From Forficula auricularia (taxonomy: Eukaryota; Arthropoda; Insecta; Dermaptera; Forficulidae): a stretch of DNA of 64,000 nt. The notes below the pieces were generated by a model that ran no database searches, was not told where the DNA came from, and saw only the letters and a list, made by a program, of their open reading frames with translations. Positions within the stretch are counted from its first letter, which is position 1; each line of letters begins with the position of its first letter. This document shows, piece after piece, positions 22,594-32,205 of this stretch. The DNA is taken from NCBI GenBank assembly GCA_024734495.1, contig JALMQS010000073.1, positions 788,190-852,189 of the forward strand, given 5' to 3'. Position numbers and translations under genes: made by a program.

Positions 22594-22816
22594 CATACAC
22601 TGAAACACGGGGGGATTGCTTAGAAATATCTTGGAGGGGGAGGTGGGAAAGAAAAGGGGAAGGCCCAGATCAAAATATTTCGACCAAATAATTGGGGATG
22701 TGGGATGTGAGAGACTTAGAGAGATCAAACAGCTGGCGGGGGACAGAGCCGAGTGGAGACGGGTGGTTGCGTCAAACCAGTCAGACTTTATACCCAATGA
22801 TGATGATGAAAATTAA
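22594..22816 (+). pseudogene. RTE-like LINE reverse transcriptase, 3' segment
   Basis: Continues 21020-21763 after the insertion: HTLKHGG, then RNILEGEVGKKRGRPRSKYF, DQIIGDVGCERLREIKQLAG and DRAEWRRVVASNQSD, the usual extreme C-terminus of RTE-type proteins, ending in TGATGATGATG as in other RTE tails. A frame break near 22610 separates the first residues. Confidence 0.8.
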
Positions 22817-24261
22817 ATTAATATAATAACAATCATTATTAGTATAATTTAATTCATGTTAAAATCACGAATTTCTATTTCAAAACATCATTTATAAAAA
22901 TTTACTCGTATCAGCTGAAATATTTAACTATTATCGTCGTTGATAATTTAACATTCATATAATAAATTAATTAAATTTAATTGTTTAAATATCTAGCTAC
23001 TTATTTATTTCCCAAATGCTAATATTCTATTTGCATGTACTAGTATATACAATAAAATATGAATCCAACGATAAATTGAATATCGAGAAATTGTAAATGG
23101 GAATAAGTATTTTATATATTAAACTGGGTAGATTTATGCATGTGTGCCAATTATATTTTAGTAATTATATAACGCGATTTTGTGCTTTCACTTAAAGGTG
23201 TATTATAGAATTTCTAGAAATGGAATTTCTGAAATCTTTTAATTCCAGTATTAAAAATTTGTTTTTCAATTTTTTAAGTTCACTGCTTCGCCATCATTCT
23301 TCAAGTTCCCATGTTTCCAGTTTGATTAATTCCAATAATCTGTATATTTTTTCTACTATGTCTTTCTGCGTCCCCGGGGTTTTGTCCCTCAGAAAACAGG
23401 TTAGAAATTTGTCTTGCTGTGTGTCCTTCTACAGAAATTTAGAGGCGCTAACCAACCGTGCGCTCAACCTCTTTTTGGCCTTTGATTGATATTTGAGAAG
23501 ACTCGGAAAAATTGTTGGCAAAGCTTCGTTTGATATTCTTGGCGTCGTACTTTACAGACACCGTGTTGCTGCTGTTAATCAAAGAGCATGGAAATTTCCA
23601 TGTACCTTAATTGACTATTTGACTAGGATACAAAGTAGACATGCCTTCGACTAGCCATACTAATTAGATATTCTTGTCAAATGTGAAAATGGATTCGAAT
23701 ATTGATACTTAAGGGACTAAGTTCTATTTACAGGTCTTAGTAATTAGAATAATAAAAAAGAAATTAATCACCTCTTATTTGATTTATAATTTAAATATTA
23801 TTTGTTTATTTTTTAATAATTTGCCACTTTTTTATAATTTTTTAAAAATCTAAATTTTGTTATTATTTTTTGATTTTTACAAAATTTAATGACTTAAGAC
23901 ATACATGCCCGAGTTTCTCATGGCAATACTGGAGCAGCCTGTCATTCAAACAACACATGATCTTTTTTAAATATTTGGAGCCTTATATCGATTATCGATC
24001 CCAAATTAAAAAAAAAATGATATAATATAATTCTCCTCCTCACACGATTCCACTTATTTAAATAAATCTATTTCCACACAAAAAATATCACAACGCTGTA
24101 GATTATAGAAAAAAAAAACTTCCAGATTTATATCTAGAGCCTCATTTCTGTAGCGGTGTCAGGACGAAAATGAGGTGAAACTTTTAAGAGACTATATATT
24201 TTCGGGAGTTTACAGGTATACATTTGGAGTGTGGTTTTTTAAGAGGAATAACATTTTTGGA
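22817..24261. other. AT-rich stretch, nothing identified
   Basis: The segment 23220-23640 is GC-richer and open for 89 codons on plus (SSSSHVSSLINSNNLYIF). The minus strand reads KYDAKNIKRSFANNFSE with stops, and I recognise neither. It may be an old TE coding piece. The rest is AT-rich. Confidence 0.35.
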
Positions 24262-24345
24262 CCGAGACGCCGCCCACCAAGGCCACAGCCCGGAGGACCG
24301 AGCTTCGAAGGCGTGCCGAAGGCACGCACGAAAAGCTCGTATTAT
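24262..24345 (+). mobile_element. GC-rich hairpin end related to the 9.5-kb island
   Basis: CGCCCACCAAGGCCACAGCC, CGGAGGACCGAGC, then hairpin GCGTGCC-GAA-GGCACGC and GCTCGTA. The order and phrases match 9510-9588, so these are two copies of one hairpin terminus, probably Helitron-like. The 102-codon frame crossing it (24175-24483) is not a gene. Confidence 0.5.
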
Positions 24346-24488
24346 CATAATGATAATGGTATGTTGGAAAATATTATCATAACCAAGTATACTTATGGTA
24401 TAATTTTGGAAAATATTGTAATATTGTTGCTATCAATGAAAGAAGAGACAAATGGGAACCGAGTTATACTCACCCATCAATAACTAGT

Positions 24489-24540
24489 CAATACCCTGAA
24501 GAAGGAGAGAAAAAAGTCTCCGAAACGTCGGAAATTGAAT
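24489..24540 (+). ncRNA. Hammerhead-ribozyme-like motif, type I layout
   Basis: Core box CTGAAGA (24496-24502), one extra A, stem II GGAGA (24504-24508) / TCTCC (24517-24521) with an 8-nt loop, GAAAC (24522-24526), then GTC (24527-24529). Stem III would be AC/GT only, as in minimal hammerheads. Stem I pairs CC (24494-24495) with GG (24530-24531) and CAAT (24489-24492) with ATTG (24534-24537). The expected cut is after GTC. The extra A before stem II departs from the strict consensus and could weaken activity. Such motifs are known from Penelope-like element termini; I see no RT nearby. Confidence 0.55.
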
Positions 24541-25525
24541 AAAAATAAAATTAAATAATTTATGGACTGCCTTTCATTATAGCCTACTTATTTCACTTAT
24601 TAGTCCGTCTTTCTAAGAAAACAAATAAAATAAAATTATTATTTTAATATTTAATTCAAAGAATAGAAGTCCCTATTATTTTGGATGTCATAATTTTTGT
24701 GTCATATACCTATTTAAGTTGCTGAAGAAGTCGAAATAAAATTGTCGAAATGTTCGACTATAATTGATGGTTTGTATTATTTAATTTTCCACATCCCTGT
24801 GAAAATTTATATCACTATTTTCAAATTTCAATTGAAATGGTATATTTGGTATTGTTAGATGCAAGATAACTTGAGTCAATCTTGATTAATGTAAATAAGG
24901 ATTTAATCGGCCACCATACCAAAAGCTAACAATTTTCGATATTGCTTAACTTCTGACATTAATAAATTTGGTGGGTTCGTCATGCCAAGCCATTGGTTGA
25001 TTATGTGTAATGTTCCTATTATCCAGGTGATTGTTTTGTAGGAGACAAGTGGCGGATTTAATCTTTTTAAATCCCATGAGGGTGTTGTTCTGTTCGGATA
25101 GACAATAAACAAGCCAAGTGCGTTGAGTGGCCCACAATGACACCACACACACACACACACACATACTCAATAATTGAAAAATATCCCTATAACTCATTCG
25201 CTTGCATGCTATTCACATTACATTAAATTAAAATGAGACCTGATCTAATTATAGGATAAAATGAAAGACGAGAGGATGAAAGGGAGTTTGGCGTCACATC
25301 GAGTGAAGACCGTTTTGTGTTTAATAAATAATGAAAATTTGTTTAACAAAGTAAATTCTGTTGTTACTGTTTTATATTCCAGTTAAATTTCTTTAATTAT
25401 GCTAATCTATGATCATGATAGAAATTCATAAAGAGAAATCAATGAGGCTGTCCTCTGCTTGATGTAAATTAATAATCATAATTCGTATAAAAGATATTAG
25501 TTTGCCGATGGTAATAGATTCAAAT
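24541..25525. other. Unassigned, with a second degenerate motif and a CA microsatellite
   Basis: A worn hammerhead-like motif lies at 24722-24761 (CTGAAGAAGTCG.. GTCGAAATGTTCGAC) with no clean stem II; AGTCGAA/TTCGACT can pair instead. (AC)n lies at 25141-25162. Minus-strand frames at 24903-25197 (SWDLKRLNPPLVSYKTITWI) look protein-like and could be a LINE RNase H relic, but I could not establish a family. Confidence 0.35.
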
Positions 25526-25671
25526 TTACAAGAAATCATAAGTTGGTGTCATTTATTCAATCCGATGGAATGGAATTTTTTTAATTATATGTTTTTTATA
25601 CATTTTTTAATTTACATAATATTCCATTCAATCGGATTGAATAGATGATACCAACTTATGATTTCTTGTAA
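25526..25671. repeat. Palindromic (foldback) repeat, ~51-bp arms
   Basis: TTACAAGAAATCATAAGTTG at the left is inverted as CAACTTATGATTTCTTGTAA at the right. The arms continue through ATTCAATCCGATGGAATGGA / ATTCCATTCAATCGGATTGA around an AT-rich loop of about 45 bp. No coding capacity; class unknown. Confidence 0.8.
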
Positions 25672-25792
25672 TCATAATTCGCTTTCAATGGGCAAAAAAT
25701 TCAATGAAAGTACAAAATCTGTAATCATGCTGTAAGTTGCTCGAAAGTTTTCTTTCAGACCGTAGTATTAAGGTTGTTATTATTGGAGAAAA

Positions 25793-26645
25793 TTAATAAA
25801 AGAGTAATCTGTGGATACGGGTCTTAAACAGCTGAAGGTTATAAGTCGCGGGGAAGACGGTGGCTGGGAGCGAGTTCCAGTCCCTGGAGGTCATAGGAAT
25901 AAAGGAGTTGCCGAAAGCGCCTGTTCGATTTATATCCAATTTGACAGTGAAGGGGTGCTGAGCGTTCGAAAACCGTGTGTTTCTCGTAAAGAGGGCTTTA
26001 GGGGGGATAATCGATTTCACGACTGAACAGACACCGTGATAGTATCTGTAGTACAGAGAAAGGGCAGAAACGGTTCTTCAGTAAGCCAGGGAGTCGAATG
26101 AGTTGGTTAGAGCCGGGTCTCCTATCAATTTGATTGCTCTCTTCTGAATCGCATCCAGTGTAGCAAGAGAATGCTTGGAGGCACCCCTCCACAGATGAGA
26201 GCCATATTCAAGTCAGGGACGAATTTGAGCCTTATACAGTATAAGAAGTTGACTGGGAGTATAACAGCGTCTAGACCTAAATAGGAGATCAAGCTTGCGC
26301 GCTGCAGTTTTAGCAGTTGTTGAGATATGGTCATTCCATGAAAGGTCAGACCCTAGAGTTACGCCTAGCATTGAAATTTTATCCCTAAATTCTAATGAGT
26401 TTGAGTCGAATGATATGTTTGGGAGGTTTCTATCGACTCGTCTATAAATAAGACAACACTGCGTTTTCACTGCATTGAAGTTAACTAAGTTTGCATAAAT
26501 CTAAATTAATTGAGAAGGCAATGTCTACATGGTTTTTATGCGATGAAGGGGCGTTATGTAGGGTGCTGTCATCTGCGTAACAATGTACCGGATTCGAGGG
26601 CAAGTTTAGAAGGTCGTTGATTTAGATAAGAAAAAGCGTGGAAGA
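25793..26645 (-). pseudogene. Jockey/CR1-like LINE reverse transcriptase, C-terminal part
   Basis: On the minus strand: FLI..INDLLNLPSNPVH then CYADDSTLHNAPSSHKNHVD (polymerase box YADD at about 26570), MKTQCCLIYRRVDRNLPNI, ISMLGVTLGSDLSWNDHIST, PDLEYGSHLWRGASKHSLAT, and the tail FGNSFIPMTSRDWNSLPATV. The pieces lie in at least three frames with stops, so it is not functional. The 5' two-thirds is absent. It is the same lineage as the head-to-head tails at 19.8-20.6 kb. Confidence 0.8.
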
Positions 26646-26781
26646 GATAATATATATTTTATAATATTTTATTATTATTATTATTATTTTTAATATCTAT
26701 TATTTTATTTTATTTTTAATTCATCATTTAAATAACTGACCTAATGCCGCATGGGGTAGATATACAACAATTTATTTTATA

Positions 26782-27336
26782 GTGAAATTTATTGAGAGGC
26801 ATAAAATCGTCTTTAATAAACATTTCACTAATTATAAGACGTTCTATAACCTTTCTTATCTTGAGCTAAACTTATATTCATTTCTAATTACATTGCTAAA
26901 TTACTCCCTTTTACCTTTCCAAATAAATAATGAATCTCTATTAATACAAAATAAAGGTTATTACCTTTTCCCCTTGATAAAGGATTTAAACAATTTTAAA
27001 TGTAATTTTCTGCTTTTTTTATTTTTATGTATTGTATATAATGTCGTAAAATTGTCATTTTCAAAATTAATAATAAATGTTGAACTTAATAGATTGAAAA
27101 TAACCAATTTTTCTCTCATTCTTTTTAGCAGTTTCTCTGCGATTTTTGACTTTGATAGAAAATATCGTTTTACAATTTTTCTTAAGAGTTTGTGTGTGGG
27201 AATAGGTGTGTGTGTGTGTGAGTGGATGGGTGGCTTTTCTTCTTTAGCCAGCTCTACTCTCAATTTGTCCCAAGGGACGTCACAAAAGGAACACGTGACT
27301 TTGCGATATGAATCAATGGCAGATGCTGGGAATTGA
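26782..27336 (+). other. Unusually long open frame (about 184 codons), no known family
   Basis: An uninterrupted frame in very AT-rich DNA, where stops should be frequent. The product would be rich in L, F, I, N and K, with a hydrophobic stretch (CNFLLFLFLCIVYNVVKL) that could span a membrane, and a less biased tail after residue 140 (GGFSSLASSTLNLSQGTSQK). There is no ATG at the open start (GTG). No domain is recognised, neighbours are all TE remnants, and the minus strand is also open for 100 codons. Chance or a worn TE is more likely than a gene. Confidence 0.2.
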
Positions 27337-27720
27337 TACTAAAAAAGAGACGACGGGAAGAAAAGAAATATCTTTAATTGAGAAAAAGAAAGAAAAGAGA
27401 CGAGAGAACAGTGGGCCTGATAATTTTTTTTTTATTTTCATTATATCGTATCGTATCTGATAGCCGATACAATGACAGATTCAATAAACGTAATTTCTGG
27501 TATAAACAGAAATAAAAGTTTTATATCAGATATTTTTATATATATTTCTAAATCAAGTGGTTTATGACTAAACTAGGGTTATTTTTTATTTGTAGTTTTG
27601 TTAGCTACTGGTGAAAATTAGAGTCGCTAATTAATGAGGAAGTAAATATATTGTTCTTATGGAAGAATAGAAAGTGTTTCTTGATAATTTTCGGCCACTA
27701 GGAGGGATGAATTCTCTATA
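27337..27720. other. AT-rich sequence, nothing recognised
   Basis: No supported feature. Confidence 0.5.
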
Positions 27721-27728
27721 GTCTATAC

Positions 27729-27931
27729 CAGGGGTCCCAAACTACGACCCAAAGGCCAAATCCGGCTTGCTGCTACTACAGAATTAATTCACAAATATTC
27801 ACTTTTTTAAATATTAATGACATATAATAGCGTATTAATAATATAATTTGCGTATATATTTTATATCTGGTCATTCCATAGTATTCAATGTTCACATGTG
27901 ATCCTATCTCTAAAAAGTTTGGGGACCCCTG
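27729..27931. mobile_element. hAT-type MITE, 203 bp, perfect 8-bp TSD
   Basis: Ends CAGGGGTCCCAAACT and AGTTTGGGGACCCCTG are inverted repeats, flanked by GTCTATAC at 27721-27728 and 27932-27939. An 8-bp duplication and CAGGGGT-type ends define hAT. It has no coding capacity. The exact duplication suggests a fairly recent insertion. Confidence 0.9.
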
Positions 27932-27939
27932 GTCTATAC

Positions 27940-28446
27940 AGTGACTTTAAATCAACATATTGACGACATGTTAGATATTTAGAGAACTAGCAATTTTTCC
28001 GCTTTTTTTTTTAATTTAACACACGAATATACCTACACTATTATTATAATTTATATTATAGTCTGTTAAGTTTAAAAAAAAAATAAAAAAGTTGTATTAA
28101 ATAAATTTAATACAATATTATATACTAAATTAAAGAAAATTTTTGAAATTTTTTTTAGAAACTTTTTAAAATTTAAAATATAAAATACTAGGTAGGTTTC
28201 ACATAAATATTGTACCTATTATAAAATACATTATACCGTGTTAAATTTAAATGAAGACTAAAAATTGTTAGTTCTCTTAATAATCAAAGCCCAATTAGTA
28301 TTTTTGGCACTTGGATTGATTTTTTTTTAAATTAAAATTTAAGTTGAATATGAAAAAAATTAATTAAAAATAAAATGTTGAAATAATTTGATCATGCACT
28401 AGGCTTTAGCTATCTTTAATTTCAGACCAGAAAACAATAACTACAC
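27940..28446. other. AT-rich stretch with a relic of the 41-kb palindrome arm
   Basis: 28130-28205 (AAATACTAGGTAGGTTTCAC and preceding TTTTAAAATTTAAAAT) matches the arms of the palindrome at 40946-41239, so a single arm exists here. Otherwise nothing was recognised. Confidence 0.45.
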
Positions 28447-28719
28447 TTGAAGGAAACAATAAAAGACTGTCTTCTGCTGGAATTATAAATTTTTAATTTA
28501 TTTATAACGAGACTAAAGTTTCAAGAGCTTTGCCATCTTCATCAGTCTATTTCAATTGATTCACAGGAATTAATCTATGTTACATGATACATTAATTCTT
28601 GTGAATCATTGTAATAGACTGATGAAGATGGCAAAGCTCTCGACACTATAGTCTTGTAATAAATAAATTAAAAATTTATAATTACAGCAGAAGACACACT
28701 CTTTTATTGTCTCCTTCAA
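28447..28719. repeat. Palindromic repeat with outward-facing hammerhead-like motifs
   Basis: Arms of about 130 bp: TTGAAGGAAACAATAAAAG at the left, inverted at the right as CTTTTATTGTCTCCTTCAA, continuing through AATTTATAATTCCAGCAGAAG-type sequence. Each arm carries CTGATGAAGATGGCAAAGCT, on minus in the left arm and on plus in the right arm, both reading away from the centre. The loop is near 28583. Inverted ribozyme-bearing termini are known from Penelope-like elements; that assignment is inferred. Confidence 0.75.
28511..28556 (-). ncRNA. Hammerhead-like motif in palindrome arm
   Basis: Minus strand: CTGATGA, extra A, weak stem II around GGC-AAA-GCT, GAAAC at 28518-28522, then a possible stem III ACT-TT-AGT followed by C. 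Stem I would be GA/TC plus AUA/UAU. The right arm copy has GACAC in place of GAAAC and should be inactive. Stem II is poor, so activity is doubtful. Confidence 0.3.
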
Positions 28720-29684
28720 TTTATAAAAATTCTGCTACTCTCGGTAAAAAGAAAGTTTCAATTTAATAACTTTTTTTATATTCTGTCTGTGCTTAAAAAT
28801 TATCATAATTTCTGTATATTTTAATCATTAAAAATTGTGTTTTTTTCAAATAATATTAATTAACAATTAAAAGAACAAAACTTCAACAAATTTTTATTAA
28901 TAAATATGGATATAAATTAATGGAGATTTAACTTTCTCTTGTGCAGTGGCTTCATTTATGTTTGTTGATTTCCATCTATTGAGGTTTATAAGCCACTCTC
29001 GCAAATAGTAACCTTGTCCTCTTGGGCCTGTTGACATTTTCAAATTGACTTGAGGACTATTTGGGGCGAGTGTTATCTTAATCAAAGGCCACAGGGTCTA
29101 TGAAAGTCCCACAAAATCAACTCTATATTCCCATTGGAGGGAGGATGAAAGGCCACCACTTTCTCTAATACTAAAGAGAGAGGGGGAGAGGAAGACACCC
29201 TTTTGCAAATTTAAACTGATGGTGAGAAAAAAGAGGGTGTAAAAAACCGTAAAGCACGATAAGTAATTATTTAGATATTCACAAAAACAAGAAGAGAAAA
29301 AACACATTTAGAAAGTGTAATTTGCGAATTAACTTCTCTCAATCATTAAACAGTGATAAGCTAGTACGAAGGGAAGGAGTAAATCATTTGACCGAAAAAT
29401 AATCCACAATATTTGATCATTCATTTTTTCAATTAATATTAACGACTCACTGGCTTATAGTATAAATTTTTTATTATATACGAATGGAGATGTTTTTCTT
29501 TGAATGTCTCAAACTTGGTTCCGACTAATTTGCTCTACAATAATATTTTGGGGTGGATTCCTTTGGAAATGTGATTGAGCATGGGATTAAAAGTTTTAGC
29601 TTTCACGTATATAGGTTATCGTGAAAATCTGAAATCAGTTATAAGTTATAACTTTATTTAACAAAGTCCTTTCCTTATGTATTA
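28720..29684. other. AT-rich stretch, nothing recognised
   Basis: A purine-rich patch lies at 29160-29250. Short minus-strand frames at 28.9-29.3 kb have no recognisable content. Confidence 0.4.
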
Positions 29685-29692
29685 ATTTAACC

Positions 29693-30136
29693 CAGAGGTT
29701 CCCAAACTGTGTCCCACGGGGCCCCGGGGTGGCCTCTTCACAGGTGCGCCGCGAAGCTTCGTAATTAATGGAGGCAAGACATTTGGTATATCTAGACAAT
29801 AAACAAAGTGAGAAGCTAAAAATTTATTTATTATTTAACATTTTTATCTCTTACTTACGATTAGACATACATAAACCGAAAATATTTAACTTTGACACCC
29901 TTGAAAAAATCTGAAATGTATACAAAGGTTCCCCTTGTGATCTGAATTTTTGATTTTTATGAAAAAATAAACTATTAATTTTCAAGATATTTTTATCGCT
30001 TCTAACACAAGAGTATTTAGAGAGACCAAATACGCTTTTTGTTTTGATATTATGTACTTTTATTTAGGATATGGCGCCATGGAAAAATTTTAATTGAAAA
30101 AAGGCGCCGTGACTCGCAAAACTTTGAGAACCCCTG
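29693..30136. mobile_element. hAT-type non-autonomous element, 444 bp, perfect 8-bp TSD
   Basis: Ends CAGAGGTTCCCAAACTGTG and AAACTTTGAGAACCCCTG, flanked by ATTTAACC at 29685-29692 and 30137-30144. It contains GGCGCCATGGAAAAATTTTA / GGCGCCGTGACTCGCAAAAC and, near the left end, a GC-rich CCACGGGGCCCCGGGGTGGC. A partial inverted copy is at 61.62 kb. No transposase. Confidence 0.9.
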
Positions 30137-30144
30137 ATTTAACC

Positions 30145-32197
30145 TATTCAATACTAGATAGAATTCACTATGAGAATTTTACGAAAACTGCAATGAGGTG
30201 AATACAAAATCCTAGGTTTCCTGGTGACATTTACCTGTTTTGCAGATATATTCTCATACTTGGAGACTACATAATTTCAATGTGACTGTTTTAGACGCGA
30301 GTGAGTATGTCGAGTTCCTGTTCTCAAACAAAATCTGGGACTTTTGAGAGGTTCTGGCTGGATGGAACTATGCAAATTTCCCTATACTTTGGAAAATGTT
30401 CTTCTTTCTGAAGATAACTTGAAAAAGAATTTCAAGGGTTTGAAAAATAGTAACTTTCTTCTTAAAGTTTAAACCGTAAGATCTTTCCCAAGAGAGGTTT
30501 GACATCAAAAAGTTTAAGAGCCACTAGCCTATGGATAGATGGATACCTATTGGAATTCCTCATTTGTGATAATGAAGCTTCCTACATCTTATGCTGATTA
30601 GAAACTCTGATTAATAATTCAGAGCTACTTCTTCAGACCTGACTAAAATATTTAAACGGGCCGATTAACTAAATAGCCAAGGTTTTGCCATTTTGATTAC
30701 TCTCTATCCAGATTACCTCCTAATCGTGATTAAATATAGACACTTGATCAATTGCAGCAGTTTTATATTCATTAGGTTTTTTATTTTTATTGGTGTTTAA
30801 GAAATATCTAAAACGTGGAGAAAAATAGCCCCATAAGTACAATTTTTGTATGTCAGTGTGTTTGTCTGAATTACAATACACACTAATTAATTCAAGAACA
30901 GAAAGTTGTAGAAAGTTTGTCTTTGTGCAAAAATGGGTGAATTTTTAAAATGAAGAGCCGAAGAGATTTGAGATTTTCTAGCTATAAAAAGTGTGTTTTC
31001 TATCTCAAAAATTTTTCACTAATTTATATTTATGATATAACATATTTTATTCTAAATTAATAAACTAATAGTAAAAAATATTGAAAAATAAATTCATTGA
31101 AATTTTTTTATTTAGCTATTTATTTTATTGTGGATAAAATATCCCTATACAAAGCCAATTATGGCGTAATTCTTTTATTTACCTTACCCCGATGATTCAG
31201 ACCCAAATGGTATCTTTTCGCAAGGCGTAGGTACGCATTTTTTAAATAATTTATGTTCCGAAACTTCAGCGGAAGACATAAGTAAAAATTGGAAGAAAAA
31301 GTGAAAACTTTTCTAATAGTAGTTATATGTTTTTTTCTCCAATTTTAGTGATTTGACAATATTTTTATGTCATCGAACGGTTTGGCAAGTTCACACCTAC
31401 ACAAGGGGGACTACACCATTCCAATTCGATGTATATATAAAAGTTTTATAATGAATGACCACTCCTCATTGTTGTAATGGCCTATGTGGCTAAATAAAGT
31501 TTTTAAACCAACAAACAAGTTACTTGAATAGATGTCGTTCTTTGTTCTCATGTTTCTTGCTATATTTATAGAATATATTTTCAAAAAGTTAGACCATATA
31601 ACTTTTTCAATTTAATAAGATGTAATTTTGATGAATGTATATGCGGCTGAAAGTCCGGTCTACCATCTACCGATCCGATCATTTTCGATTAACCAGCTTA
31701 TTTGAGATCATTTTCTATTAATAGATTGATATAGAGATGGATGGATGGATATATATAATAATATAATTGTGAATTTAATGGTGCGGTCTGTTGGTGCGTA
31801 TATTAAGACATCGAGACAATGGTGGGCGTGATTGGGTCGTTTGTATTGTTGGCCCCTCCACGCGTCATCGGCCCTCAAGTGCTATCTAAACCCCTGACAA
31901 GTCATTAACTACAAGCGACAAGTTAACTCAGATGGAGTGGGATCCATTCGGCGCAATTAGGGATCACATATCTAGGAAGGGCCCGGCCTAGTCACCTATA
32001 CATATACATAATAAATGAGGTTTATGCAAACAGATCAAATGATGAGAGAAATCGTCCCACAGATTGAAATTAGTTTAACCTGGGAATGGAAATTATCAAT
32101 AACATCAATCAATTATTGATCAAAAGATTTTGAAGTTGTTTACCGCTTAGACTTCACATCAGAGATGTACCTACCCATAGAGAGAGCCCGATGGGCC
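30145..32197. other. Unassigned, mostly AT-rich
   Basis: A segment at about 31790-31990 is clearly less AT-rich and holds a 29-codon ATG frame at 31819 (MVGVIGSFVLLAPPRVIGPQ); I cannot assign it. A LINE-like 3' tail phrase (GGCTAAATAAAGTTTTT) is near 31490. (GATG)n is short at 31737-31750. No gene recognised. Confidence 0.35.
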
Positions 32198-32205
32198 CTG
32201 GTCAC

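Noticed and set aside
24175..24483. 102-codon frame with a proline/arginine-rich part
   Set aside because: The PR-rich stretch is the GC hairpin repeat also seen at 9.5 kb in another context; not conserved as protein.
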